Positions 1-8,589 of a DNA stretch of 64,000 nt are shown in pieces. Numbering within the stretch: the first letter of the stretch is position 1; the number at the start of each line of letters is the position of its first letter. Position numbers and translations under genes: made by a program. A model generated the notes under the pieces. The model was given only the letters and a program-made list of their open reading frames with translations. It searched no databases and was not told the origin of the DNA. Source of the stretch: Encephalitozoon hellem ATCC 50504 (Eukaryota; Microsporidia; Unikaryonidae); NCBI RefSeq assembly GCF_000277815.2, contig NC_018474.1, positions 124,001-188,000 on the forward strand, given 5' to 3'.

Positions 1-298
1 GCCTTTTTAATTCAACAAACTCGATCTTCTTCCCATCTCTTAGACGTTCAACCAGCTCGTCCACTGCAGTGTGTGGGATGGGGCAAAGAAAGCCTACTCT
101 CCCTCTGTTCACTGCATACACAATGGGAGGGGTCTGGTAAGATGCAACAGTCCTGAGCACAGTGCCATCTCCGCCAAGGATAACTATGCCATCATATTCG
201 ATGCCTTGGTCATGGATATGGCAGTCCAGCGTGCTCCTGATCTTCTCTACAAGCTCTGTGTCACAGTTATCCTTGGTGACAATCAGGAACCTTCCCAT
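1..298 (-). CDS. NAD+ kinase, partial (C-terminus off the left edge)
   Basis: The frame begins at an ATG at 298 on the minus strand and runs off base 1, giving about 99 residues. Near residue 43 it has the signature LGGDGTVLR, the conserved GGDGT nucleotide-binding motif of ATP-NAD kinases. A later VNRGRVGFLCP segment fits the family's NxGxxGFL block. The enzyme phosphorylates NAD to NADP in the cytosol. NADP supply matters in microsporidia, which have few reductive pathways. It is divergent from the helicase at 346, with 47 bp between the two starts. The family assignment is firm; only the N-terminal third is visible. Confidence 0.88.
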   Translation of the reverse strand, partial: MGRFLIVTKDNCDTELVEKIRSTLDCHIHDQGIEYDGIVILGGDGTVLRTVASYQTPPIVYAVNRGRVGFLCPIPHTAVDELVERLRDGKKIEFVELKR

Positions 299-345
299 TC
301 TGTTATTTCTGGGATCTCAGAAACAAGTTGAATTGAAAAACCCCG

Positions 346-1590
346 ATGGAAGACATTCTTCTGAGAGGAATAAAGCAGAAGAGAAAAAGAGTGCCCAGGG
401 AGGAGCTGGAGTATGATGTGGATGGAGAAAGATACCCTCTTCTGTGCACCTTCGATGGTCTTGAAACAAAGGCTCCATTCGAGTCGCCACTCCTAGTCCA
501 AAAGGTTGTTATACCGTATTTTTTCAGGAAGACAAATGTTATTGTTCAAGCATTTACAGGGAGTGGGAAGACACTCTCTTACTGCTTGCCGCTTGTTGAG
601 ACGGCGCGGAAGGAGAACCTTTTTGGAATGATACTCGTTCCTGGAAGTCCGCTTGTGAGGCAAGTCTACAGAGTTGTGAATGAGATCAAGCATAAGGGCC
701 TGGAGGTCGTGGCAGTTTGTGGAGACGGAGAGAAGGACATGCTTATTGAAGAGGACGGGAAGGGAGGCCTGGTGGAAAGGGGCATGGATTGTGAATCAAG
801 AGAGAGAGTTGCAAGGGCCCTTCAATGTGACACAAAGATTGTGGTGGGGACACCTCGGTCTGCTCTTGGATTGATATGCACGTCTGGGATGAAGGGTGTC
901 ACGCATCTTGTTATAGACGAGGCCGATCTTCTGATAAATCCTGGAACTATTGAGGTTTTCGCATCAGTTCTCCGTGAGATTGAAGTAGAGAATGCACACA
1001 TTGGATGTTTTAGTGCAACTATGAATGAGTATGTGGAGGAGGTTATAGAGACTGTGAAGAACATCACGAAGGTGCGTGTCATATCCAAGAAGCCCATAGA
1101 CCATGAGTTTGTGTTTGGAACAAACAAAAAGATCAAGCATCTGTCATTACTACAGATAATTGCAGACGGAATTGAGTCGCCAACCCTGATATTTGTCAAG
1201 GACGAGAGGACGGGAGAGTTTTTGAAGGGGCTGCTGGACCGAAGCGGAGTTTACAAAGAGGGAGGCGAGGCAAGTGGAGAGGTGCTTGATGCCTTTAGGC
1301 TGAAGAAGATCTGGTACCTGTTTGCAACTGATTCCCTAGGTAGAGGGATCGACTTCTATAACATCAAGAGTATTATAAATTACGACCTCCCGAATACAAA
1401 AACACAGCTTTTACATAGAGTTGGGAGAATCAACAGAAACTGCCAAGGACAGAAGATCTATACGATTTATTCTGGCGAGGATTTTGGAAAGATTTCGGTT
1501 GTTGCCGAGTTTCTAGAGGAGAATGGACACAAAGTACCGGAGCATATTTCCCGGATCATAGAAAAAAGTAAGAGGAATAGAAAGGCCTAG
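346..1590 (+). CDS. DEAD-box RNA helicase
   Basis: A 414-residue superfamily 2 helicase, close to the bare two-domain core. Motif I is AFTGSGKT (residues 69-76), motif II is DEAD (191-194), motif III is SAT (223-225), motif V is LFATDSLGRGIDF and motif VI is HRVGRINR (357-364). The family unwinds or remodels RNA using ATP, usually in ribosome assembly, splicing or mRNA export. The exact subfamily is not clear because the flanking extensions are almost absent. The ATG at 346 follows CCCCG, the usual start context in this window. The gene converges on the secreted protein at 1617-2117. Confidence 0.9.
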   Translation: MEDILLRGIKQKRKRVPREELEYDVDGERYPLLCTFDGLETKAPFESPLLVQKVVIPYFFRKTNVIVQAFTGSGKTLSYCLPLVETARKENLFGMILVPGSPLVRQVYRVVNEIKHKGLEVVAVCGDGEKDMLIEEDGKGGLVERGMDCESRERVARALQCDTKIVVGTPRSALGLICTSGMKGVTHLVIDEADLLINPGTIEVFASVLREIEVENAHIGCFSATMNEYVEEVIETVKNITKVRVISKKPIDHEFVFGTNKKIKHLSLLQIIADGIESPTLIFVKDERTGEFLKGLLDRSGVYKEGGEASGEVLDAFRLKKIWYLFATDSLGRGIDFYNIKSIINYDLPNTKTQLLHRVGRINRNCQGQKIYTIYSGEDFGKISVVAEFLEENGHKVPEHISRIIEKSKRNRKA

Positions 1591-1616
1591 GCTCGCCTCA
1601 TTTATCTGTGCCTGTT

Positions 1617-2117
1617 TCACATTTCAAATGAATCCATCCTATCGACCATATCTGCTATTCTTCTATTCAGAGGCTCTACAAGCCTGTCCACTTTTCCAAC
1701 CAGGTTCATTTTTGTGTGTATTGCACTTGCACCCTTGGGCATTCTGGCTATGGGATCGACTTGAAACAGTTGTGATGCGCTTCTGAAGTCCGAGGGGTCT
1801 AGGCATGGAAGCATCCCCAGGCCACCTCTTGTATACGTCAGGCACTGGTCTTCGGAATATATGATTGTCCCGAGCTCCCTATCATATGCATCCCAATAGA
1901 ACTCGTCTTTGCTGATGTTCAAAGTGCCGTTTCCAGATAAATACGAGTTTCCTATTGTTATTGCATATCTTTCTCCCTTTTTCTCAATGGTTGTGTTGGT
2001 CAGGTGAATCCCCTCGACACTCAAGCTTATGTCCGGCTTGAGAGACAGCTTGATTTCTACAGGAATCTTTATGTGTCCCAGCACCTTGGACAATAAAAGG
2101 AAAAATAGGACTACCAT
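1617..2117 (-). CDS. Secreted ricin-B-like protein, short paralogue of PTP4/PTP5
   Basis: A 166-residue protein with a hydrophobic N-terminal signal (MVVLFFLLLSKVLG). Its core follows the pattern of its two upstream neighbours: IGNSYLSGNG, then W-D, then TIIYSEDQCLTY, then a second Cys and LFQV. PTP5-like and PTP4-like have two cysteine pairs here. This copy keeps only the C-terminal pair; where the neighbours have the first Cys it has Ser (SYLS against SWLC). It ends in a short helical stretch instead of a basic tail. It is the third gene in a same-strand tandem array, with 71 bp to the PTP5-like gene. It is probably exported to the polar tube or spore surface; this is inferred from paralogy. 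Confidence 0.6.
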   Translation of the reverse strand: MVVLFFLLLSKVLGHIKIPVEIKLSLKPDISLSVEGIHLTNTTIEKKGERYAITIGNSYLSGNGTLNISKDEFYWDAYDRELGTIIYSEDQCLTYTRGGLGMLPCLDPSDFRSASQLFQVDPIARMPKGASAIHTKMNLVGKVDRLVEPLNRRIADMVDRMDSFEM

Positions 2118-2188
2118 ACCTTTTTATTTGTTTCAGAACTTCCCAATATTTATAAGCCACACTCTAGCCTCAGCCGATGGACAGGTAT

Positions 2189-2944
2189 CTACCACAGCTT
2201 CTTGCAGAACGGAAATTCAAACCAATGAAAGGAGGGATGCCAGAAGCTTGGCCTTCTCCAGTCAAAATTCCATAGCTTTCCAAGTACATCTTTCATGTCG
2301 TCTTTTCCTTTGAGGTCAGGGAGGTTGTTCTTTGCATACTTCTTAAAGCTATTCTTTTCCTCCTGTTTCTTTTTAATCTTCTCTGCTTTTGCCTTGTCCT
2401 TCTTTTTCAAATCGTCAAGCTTCTTCTTGAGCTTGAGCTGCTTGACCATCTCTGCCTGTGTCCTTGGCTTCCCATCCAGGTCAACCGAATCCAGGCAGCT
2501 CTCAATCTCCATATCCTCAAAAGTAAAGAGATGGCTCCTGCTTCTTCCGTTGCATCTTTCCAATACAAGCCTACCCTTTCCATTGGTACTCAGACAGTAT
2601 CCTTTCTGTGATATGGTGTAGCCGTCTACACCCTTGGTTATTTCCCAGAAATCTACTTCGCCCCCACACTTCGAAAGATCCCATCCATTTCTGCAAAGCC
2701 AGGACTCTCCTATCCTTACCTTGAAGACAGACCCATCTCTATTCATCTGCGACTTTGTATTGTATCCGTTGTGCGGATTAAGTATGTTGATAACCCTGAA
2801 TGGATTTGATCCAAAGTCTTTTACAAACTCAGAGGCAAGAAGGTTTTTGTCTTGCACAGCCAGGATTCTGATGGGCTTGTTAGTAAACGAGTCAAGATAG
2901 AGAGGATACGGGAGAACCACTCCTGCCCAGAGCGCCATAATCAT
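2189..2944 (-). CDS. PTP5: Polar tube protein 5-like secreted protein
   Basis: A 251-residue protein with a signal peptide (MALWAGVVLPYPLYL); the ATG at 2944 is directly preceded by CCC. Residues about 70-150 form a ricin-B/beta-trefoil-like unit: IGESWLCRNG, a second Cys, FWEITKGVDGYTIS, then Cys-Leu and Leu-xx-x-Cys. A lysine-rich charged helix follows (LKLKKKLDDLKKKDKAKAEK), then a Trp/Phe-rich tail ending CKKLW. PTP4 and PTP5 are known to be adjacent in Encephalitozoon, and length, order and linkage to alpha-tubulin fit. The assignment rests on that recollection and on the paralogy seen here. Expected to be a polar tube component. Confidence 0.72.
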   Translation of the reverse strand: MIMALWAGVVLPYPLYLDSFTNKPIRILAVQDKNLLASEFVKDFGSNPFRVINILNPHNGYNTKSQMNRDGSVFKVRIGESWLCRNGWDLSKCGGEVDFWEITKGVDGYTISQKGYCLSTNGKGRLVLERCNGRSRSHLFTFEDMEIESCLDSVDLDGKPRTQAEMVKQLKLKKKLDDLKKKDKAKAEKIKKKQEEKNSFKKYAKNNLPDLKGKDDMKDVLGKLWNFDWRRPSFWHPSFHWFEFPFCKKLW

Positions 2945-3061
2945 GGGCTTTGGTGTATTCTGACACTATTTAAGATTATTGTGATACATAGTTAAAAAGT
3001 GTTTTATGAGATAATCACATAGCCTAATGTTAGGATAAACACATTTAATCCAAAATCTTAT

Positions 3062-3898
3062 CTAGAAAACTATGGGCTCTCTTCCAAAGAAGCCTCTGTT
3101 TCCATAATGATGGGGCCTGTGGTGATGCTCAACGTAGGTTCTCCTTCTCCTAGGATAGTGTCTTTTCTTCTGCAGGCGTTTAACAACCACCCTTCTTTCG
3201 GGAACAACATCCTCATATAGCGGACGATCCACCTCCTCAATTATATGGCCGCCCATGTCTTCTTCATAGGAGGAGCATTCATCTCTACTCTCGATCCCAT
3301 TGGTAGGAAGAATGATGTTCTTACTCACGTTTCCCCTTGATTTTATCTTTATAGACGGTAAGTGCTCATGATCGGGATGGAATATATTCACGTTGGTAGT
3401 TGTATTTTTGGGGGATCCATTCCCTGCCAGAGACTCGAGACTTCCACACCCCCCGATATCGGCAAGCTTGAAGTTGAATATCTGATCCTCAGTATTGACA
3501 CAGGCCTTCATCTCGATGGTTTCATCAGGTCCCTTTGTAATGCATTTGTTTCCAGAGGAGATTGTGTAGCCGAACTCCTTTCGATCTATGTCCCAGGGCC
3601 TTTCCTCCTTACACTTGATCACGGAATTCCCGTCCTTGCAGACGTTGTTCTCTCCAAATATCATAATGTATTTGCCTCCAGACTTTACTATCCTTGCTCT
3701 TGTAATAAACTTGTATTTGCTTGGATTCACATACTTGCTATGGGATACCAGGATCCCGCTTTCCTCCTCTAGCCCGAGAACCTGTGCAGGATAAGATGAA
3801 AAAAAGACCTTGATATCCCTCTCGACAAATTCTTCCAGCTCCCTGTCCTTTGCACCCACAAACGTTGACATGAATATCAAGATCAAACCCAGTTCCAT
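3062..3898 (-). CDS. PTP4: Polar tube protein 4-like secreted protein
   Basis: A 278-residue protein with a signal peptide (MELGLILIFMSTFVGA). The ricin-B-like core at about 65-155 contains FGENNVCKDG, a second Cys, PWDIDRKEFGYTIS, a Cys-Ile pair and MKAC, then FNFKL. The C-terminal half is polar. It ends in an Arg/His-rich tail (RRRRTYVEHHHRPHH) and REPIVF. In Encephalitozoon, PTP4 is a polar tube tip protein reported to bind host transferrin receptor 1. The identification is by size, domain layout, the adjacent PTP5-like gene and genomic neighbourhood. It is first in the minus-strand triplet, with 117 bp before the PTP5-like start. Confidence 0.75.
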   Translation of the reverse strand: MELGLILIFMSTFVGAKDRELEEFVERDIKVFFSSYPAQVLGLEEESGILVSHSKYVNPSKYKFITRARIVKSGGKYIMIFGENNVCKDGNSVIKCKEERPWDIDRKEFGYTISSGNKCITKGPDETIEMKACVNTEDQIFNFKLADIGGCGSLESLAGNGSPKNTTTNVNIFHPDHEHLPSIKIKSRGNVSKNIILPTNGIESRDECSSYEEDMGGHIIEEVDRPLYEDVVPERRVVVKRLQKKRHYPRRRRTYVEHHHRPHHYGNRGFFGREPIVF

Positions 3899-3954
3899 GT
3901 TCCCATTCCCGTCTTTTCTTTTGTACCAAATCCCTGAAACTACAACCTGTCTGT

Positions 3955-4083
3955 ATCACTCAGATGACTAGAAACCTTGTTCCAGACCTAACGCCGCCTG
4001 TCACCGGGAGGAATCTCCAACAGGACATGTCTTGGGCATTGGGTGCCTGGTACAACAGATAGGAGCCATAAGCGGCTAGTGAT
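3955..4083. other. Intergenic segment with nested inverted repeats, possible structured RNA
   Basis: This gap between the PTP4-like start and the next gene is richer in GC than most spacers here. It contains nested complementary arms: ATCACT (3955-3960) with AGTGAT (4078-4083), and GCCGC (3993-3997) with GCGGC (4072-4076). Inside lie CTGT/ACAG (3998-4001, 4020-4023), GGAG/CTCC (4007-4010, 4015-4018) and GGCA/TGCC (4035-4038, 4044-4047). That layout suits a small structured RNA, but no family signature (SRP, RNase P/MRP, U3) is convincing. Strand is unknown. Confidence 0.3.
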
Positions 4084-4130
4084 GCCCTCAGGAGCCTAAA
4101 ACTTTTACATATGACATTTTTGTCCCAAGC

Positions 4131-4679
4131 ATGCCGGTGAAAGAGAAGGACGAAGTCCTTCTAGAAGATATCAAAGAGGATCTCCAAAACATAAGAGCAA
4201 CAATCATGGCGTCCGGGGACATCTCCAGGCTCGACGAATATAACTTCGAAAGCCTCTTTGGAATATACAAGAATCCAGAGCAACAGGTTGTGTTTATAAG
4301 AACCGTATACAAGCAAATAACGCGCGAAGTCTTAAAGTTCCTCTCTTCCAAGCACATTCCAGAGGCAATGGTCAACATATGTGTTCTTTACGAGGTGTTT
4401 AAAAGTCAGCGGGGATATATCGATGTTGAGATGAGCCTGGAAGATGTGGAGTGCATCAATCAGCATGTGTACAGATTGGGCAAGAAAGAAAATGCAGGTA
4501 TTATCCGGGAAGGGATGTGTGCATGGAATTGCCTGAAAAGAAAAAAGGCCATTCGAATATGTGTGATGCCATTTCCAGATGACGAGCAAAGTTTAATGGC
4601 GATTGAAGAAGAGCTGGAGAGCATATCGAAAACCCTTGACAACTGGGACGAGTCTAGAAATGAGAGCTGTATAGATTAA
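4131..4679 (+). CDS. Hypothetical helical protein
   Basis: A 182-residue, charged, mostly helical protein with no signal peptide or membrane segment. I do not recognise a family. Visible features are an acidic/basic N-terminus (EKDEVLLEDIKEDL), a central KQITREVLKFL helix and an acidic C-terminus. The ATG at 4131 follows TGTCCCAAGC, which matches the start context of known genes here, so it is likely a real gene. Its 3' end overlaps the convergent destruction-box gene by 26 bp. Confidence 0.7.
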   Translation: MPVKEKDEVLLEDIKEDLQNIRATIMASGDISRLDEYNFESLFGIYKNPEQQVVFIRTVYKQITREVLKFLSSKHIPEAMVNICVLYEVFKSQRGYIDVEMSLEDVECINQHVYRLGKKENAGIIREGMCAWNCLKRKKAIRICVMPFPDDEQSLMAIEEELESISKTLDNWDESRNESCID

Positions 4680-4872
4680 ACTCCCTTGGACATTCTACCT
4701 GATAATCTCCAAATACTCCGTCTTCCAATGGAATGTCAACAACATCCAGGTCGGCAATGGACTCTTCTGGATGGATGATGCACACTTCTGGCTCGTCGCA
4801 CTTCTTAAGTGTTCTTATTGTCTGTATGTTTGTTATTTCTGATAGTTTTCTCCTTGGTTGTTTCCTAGCCAT
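4654..4872 (-). CDS. Small protein with a consensus APC/C destruction box
   Basis: A 72-residue protein starting at the ATG at 4872, which is preceded by CCCTTGGG. An in-frame upstream extension exists but lacks this context. The basic N-terminus carries RRKLSEITN at residues 7-15, which fits the destruction-box consensus R-x-x-L-x-x-I-x-N exactly. The rest is acidic (HPEESIADLDVVDIPLEDG). No KEN box or enzymatic domain is visible. This layout (tiny, basic degron then acidic tail) resembles securins or APC/C inhibitors, but sequence alone does not establish that. It is divergent from the gene at 4920, with 47 bp between starts. APC11, a subunit of the ligase that reads such degrons, is also in this window. 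Confidence 0.55.
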   Translation of the reverse strand: MARKQPRRKLSEITNIQTIRTLKKCDEPEVCIIHPEESIADLDVVDIPLEDGVFGDYQVECPREFNLYSSHF

Positions 4873-4919
4873 CCCAAGGGATGAAGGCAGATTTAGGTTA
4901 ACAGACAGAAGGGCTAGGG

Positions 4920-6230
4920 ATGAAATGCATAGAGGAATATGCATTCGATAAAGACAAGTATGCGGGAAGGATGCTGAAGGACATATTGAGGGAAGACTAC
5001 TGCTTTGATCTTGAGAAGGAGGAGAAGTCACTCTTTGTACTGAGAGAAGGGTTTTTGTGGTATGAAGGACGCAGGGTTGTGGAGGTTGGTGCCCCCGGGC
5101 ATATCCATGGAAACAGACTGTTTATGGTGGAGGACAGACTTAAGGTTTATGAGCTTCCGAGCGTGCCCTCATGCTTTTGTAATGGATCCATAACTGAGAG
5201 AAACAAGTGTGTGTACATGGAAAGAGATGGGAGAAGATGCTGTCTTCCCTCGGGATCTCTGCCCGGATTCCTAGATGGAGGATTTTCAAAAGACAAGGCG
5301 TGGATATGGAGTCTGGAGTCGAAGGATGGTAGGGAGTATCTGAGCAGGAATACCTACTTACTAAAGAATGAAGAGGCGATTGAGCTTGGGAAGAAGATAT
5401 ATAGGGAGAATGGAAAAGCGGTTCTAAAAGTGCAAGACATCCTTGTAAGGAAGTATGCCGAGATTCTGAGTCCTACAAAGGTATGGAGTAAGACAATGGG
5501 AGATGAGATGGCTATGATAGCTGTGACTTCCAGTACTGTGTATGTGGAGTATGGTGGGTACATCTGCTCGAAACCGTGTTTTAAAGGTATCTATGGGACG
5601 GATGGATGCAAGCTGCTTGGGCTGTCTTCTTGGGTGGATATATCTGATCTGTATCTGACACTTCGATTGTTTACAGACATTGAGATAGACTCGAGAGTGA
5701 TGGAAAGGATTGAGGAGTATCTCTTCAAGCTGTTTGTGTTTACCGACAGAGGAGAATGGATGGTCAGGTGGCTGTTAGAGTCTGGAATGAGCAGGGAGAA
5801 GGAGATGGTTATTTGTAGGCTGTATAGGAAGGTGGACGATGAGGGAAAAGGAAAGCTAAGGCCGTGGATAGAGAGGATATCGAGCCTGGATGCTTTGAAA
5901 CTTGTAATAATATACTTTCCGGAGGAGATGGAGAGGTATATCAAGATGTGCATAGAGGAGGAGAGAGAGTATGAGATAGAGGAGATTATTGAGCACTACA
6001 GGGGAAGTGGGATGATTGAGGAGATATGCAAAATACTACTAAGGAAGAACTGTCTTTATCTTTTCAGTCTATGCATGCGTGAGCATGAGGGAGAGTTTGG
6101 AAATGTGGCTCTGGTTGAGAGGTACAATATGGAAAGCCAGAGGAATAAGTGGAAGGCTCGAAGGATGGAGGAGGATTTGATTGAAGAAAAGTTTGCCCTG
6201 GGATTGACTAGAGAGGAATTTATTAGATGA
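4920..6230 (+). CDS. Hypothetical protein, mixed N-terminus and helical C-terminus
   Basis: A 436-residue protein I cannot assign. The first half looks beta-rich with short hydrophobic strands; the second half is strongly helical and charged ([32 protein letters not shown]). A beta-propeller-plus-helices arrangement, as in vesicle-coat, Vps or nucleoporin subunits, is one possibility but is only an impression. The start context is GGGCTAGGG. The stop codon overlaps the start of the RecQ gene by 4 bases (ATGA at 6227-6230). Confidence 0.75.
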   Translation: MKCIEEYAFDKDKYAGRMLKDILREDYCFDLEKEEKSLFVLREGFLWYEGRRVVEVGAPGHIHGNRLFMVEDRLKVYELPSVPSCFCNGSITERNKCVYMERDGRRCCLPSGSLPGFLDGGFSKDKAWIWSLESKDGREYLSRNTYLLKNEEAIELGKKIYRENGKAVLKVQDILVRKYAEILSPTKVWSKTMGDEMAMIAVTSSTVYVEYGGYICSKPCFKGIYGTDGCKLLGLSSWVDISDLYLTLRLFTDIEIDSRVMERIEEYLFKLFVFTDRGEWMVRWLLESGMSREKEMVICRLYRKVDDEGKGKLRPWIERISSLDALKLVIIYFPEEMERYIKMCIEEEREYEIEEIIEHYRGSGMIEEICKILLRKNCLYLFSLCMREHEGEFGNVALVERYNMESQRNKWKARRMEEDLIEEKFALGLTREEFIR

Positions 6231-8527
6231 ACGGTGGGAAGTATGAAATGGAGTCTGATGAGTTTTTTATTAATGCTGTTCTAGAGGACCGAGAGATCAA
6301 CGAGTTTTCCTGGGAGTTTAGCGAGATAACAAGCAATTCTGATGTAAGAGGTAGCACAAGAATTGAAAGAGGGGCGGATTCTGACAGTGATGTAGAGTTT
6401 ATAGACAGGATGGACATTGAATCGCCTCTGTGGGAAAGGAATGCGGAAGATGACACGTCCTCTGGGAATGGGCTGAAGAAGAACCTAGGAAAACTAGAGT
6501 TGAAAGGAACGGACGAAGGGTCTGTCCTGAGAAAGGCAGATGCATGTTTGAGGAGCATGCTTGGAAGCAAGGGCATAGGTGAGGGGGCAAGGAGTGAGAA
6601 GAGTGCTGTGGATTATGAGTACTACTCATCGCTTGGAGAAGGTGTTTCCGACATCAGTGTTGTTTCTGGTGGGGAGATAGAGTATTCCAGTGATATTGAA
6701 ATACTATCATTAGAGGAGGAGAAGAAAGGGATAGTGGAGAAGTTTTCTGACTCATGCAGCCTTAACAATGACTGTATCAGAACAACGTTTCTCAGGTCAT
6801 CTATGGAAGACAAAGGAGATGTGGATGATTCATTTCCGGTGCACATTCTGGAAGAGTCTTCCTTGTCATCCTGTGAATCTGACGAGCCAAGGTCTATAGA
6901 GGAGTTCTATCTTCGTGAGGTTTTCAAGATGAAAGAGTTCAGAATGAACCAGAGGGAGGTTATACAGGCATGCCTGTCTGGAAAGGATGTGTTTGTGCTG
7001 ATGCCTACTGGAGGAGGGAAGAGTATCTGCTACCAGCTGCCGGCTCTTGTGTATGAGGGGATTACCATTGTTGTAAGCCCTCTTCTTTCGCTTGTGCAGG
7101 ACCAGATTCGGAATCTGCTAGAGAAAGACATCCTCGCGCTTCCTATCAACTCTAATCTAAGTAGGACGGAAAGAAGCCTTGTTTTTGAGGTTTTGGGAAG
7201 CGAAGAGTTGATATGCAAGATATTCTATGTGACACCCGAGCTCATTGCAAAGAGTGGGCACTTCCACGACGTGGTGTCTGGGCTGGTGAGAAGGGGAAGA
7301 TTGAAAAGATTTGTGATAGATGAGGCACATTGTGTTAGCCAGTGGGGACACGACTTCCGGCCTGACTACAAGGAGCTTGGAAGCATAAGGGCGAGATATC
7401 CTTCTGTACCGATCATAGCATTAACTGCCACTGCAACAAAGAAGGTTGAGCTTGACATTCTAGAGAATCTTGGGATCCGGGGATGTGAGACATTTAAGAT
7501 GAGCTTTAACAGGAGCAACCTGAGATACGAGGTGAGGGCGAAGACAAGCACTGTTGAGCTAGATATTGTGAGTTTTGTTCAGACACACTTTCCTGATTGC
7601 TGTGGAATAATATATTGCACGTCAAAGAAGGAATGCGAAATGATCAGCGACAGATTGAAAAAGTACATGAAGACTGCGTTTTACCACGCAGGCCTCAGTA
7701 AGAACGAGAGAAACAGCGTTCAAGAGAAGTGGAACAAAGGAGAGTTTAAGGTGATTGTTGCCACGATAGCATTTGGGATGGGGATTGACAAGAAGGACGT
7801 GAGATTTGTCATCCACTATTGTATACCAAAGTCGCTTGAGGGGTATTACCAGGAGACTGGGAGGGCAGGAAGAGATGGCCTAGAGAGTGTGTGTGTACTA
7901 TTCTATACGTATGGAGACAAGAAGAAGATCAGCTTCATGATTGAGAAGGGGGATGGAGGATATGAGCAGAAGCAAAGGCAAAGAGAGGATCTGGAGGCTG
8001 TTATCCAGTTCTGCGAGAATAAGACTGATTGTAGAAGGATGCAGGTACTAGCGCATTTTGGAGAGAAGTTTGATCCTCAGATGTGTAAAAAGACGTGTGA
8101 CAATTGTAGAAGAGAGGCCATTGTCAAAAAGGACTATAGCAAGGAGGCACGCGATTTGATTCTTCTTGTCTATACGAGCAATCGGATTACACTGTGCCAG
8201 GCTGTGGATGTGTACAAGGGATTGTCGAATAAAAAGAGCAGAGAGTATTCTGAAAGTGAGTACTATGGGAAGGGGAAGTATCTGAAGAAGACGGCCATAG
8301 AGAGGATTCTTCGAAGTCTCATAAGTCAGGGATACATCCAAGAAAAAATAGAGTTTATGGAAAGGAGGTTTTCGTGGTCTTATCTTGTGGCCAGGAGGAC
8401 GCGGATTGAGAGGCTTGAGCTAGACGAGGAGGAGGAAGAGGCTAGCAAGACGCCTCGGGATAGGAAGAGAAAAGATGCCGCAAAGGGGGTGGGAAGTAGG
8501 AAGACTACGAAAAAGATTAAAAGATGA
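6227..8527 (+). CDS. RecQ-family DNA helicase (Sgs1/BLM type)
   Basis: A 766-residue RecQ helicase. A poorly conserved acidic/Ser-rich N-terminus (about 1-225) precedes the core. Walker A is MPTGGGKS (K265), the Walker B box is DEAH (365-368) and GRAGRDG lies near 545. The RecQ zinc-binding part includes C623, C627 and C630 (CKKTCDNC), followed by a winged-helix RQC region ([13 protein letters not shown]). The C-terminus is basic and lysine-rich, likely nuclear targeting. The role is processing of recombination intermediates and stalled forks. It is shorter than yeast Sgs1 and has no clear HRDC domain. Its ATG overlaps the stop of the previous gene. Confidence 0.95.
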   Translation: MNGGKYEMESDEFFINAVLEDREINEFSWEFSEITSNSDVRGSTRIERGADSDSDVEFIDRMDIESPLWERNAEDDTSSGNGLKKNLGKLELKGTDEGSVLRKADACLRSMLGSKGIGEGARSEKSAVDYEYYSSLGEGVSDISVVSGGEIEYSSDIEILSLEEEKKGIVEKFSDSCSLNNDCIRTTFLRSSMEDKGDVDDSFPVHILEESSLSSCESDEPRSIEEFYLREVFKMKEFRMNQREVIQACLSGKDVFVLMPTGGGKSICYQLPALVYEGITIVVSPLLSLVQDQIRNLLEKDILALPINSNLSRTERSLVFEVLGSEELICKIFYVTPELIAKSGHFHDVVSGLVRRGRLKRFVIDEAHCVSQWGHDFRPDYKELGSIRARYPSVPIIALTATATKKVELDILENLGIRGCETFKMSFNRSNLRYEVRAKTSTVELDIVSFVQTHFPDCCGIIYCTSKKECEMISDRLKKYMKTAFYHAGLSKNERNSVQEKWNKGEFKVIVATIAFGMGIDKKDVRFVIHYCIPKSLEGYYQETGRAGRDGLESVCVLFYTYGDKKKISFMIEKGDGGYEQKQRQREDLEAVIQFCENKTDCRRMQVLAHFGEKFDPQMCKKTCDNCRREAIVKKDYSKEARDLILLVYTSNRITLCQAVDVYKGLSNKKSREYSESEYYGKGKYLKKTAIERILRSLISQGYIQEKIEFMERRFSWSYLVARRTRIERLELDEEEEEASKTPRDRKRKDAAKGVGSRKTTKKIKR

Positions 8528-8589
8528 TGTTTCTTGTTTCTAATGTTATGTATGGCACAGAGTGCTGATGGGTGTGAAAATAGAAAAGA

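Noticed and set aside
3955..4083. SRP RNA helix 8
   Set aside because: The GGAG-GAAT-CTCC hairpin near AACAGG only loosely resembles the GGAA...AGCAGG motif. AGCA is not intact, and the order of hairpins is wrong for SRP RNA.
4873..5031. N-terminal extension of the destruction-box protein
   Set aside because: The extension overlaps the start of the gene at 4920 and has an atypical composition. The CCC-marked ATG at 4872 is the better start.
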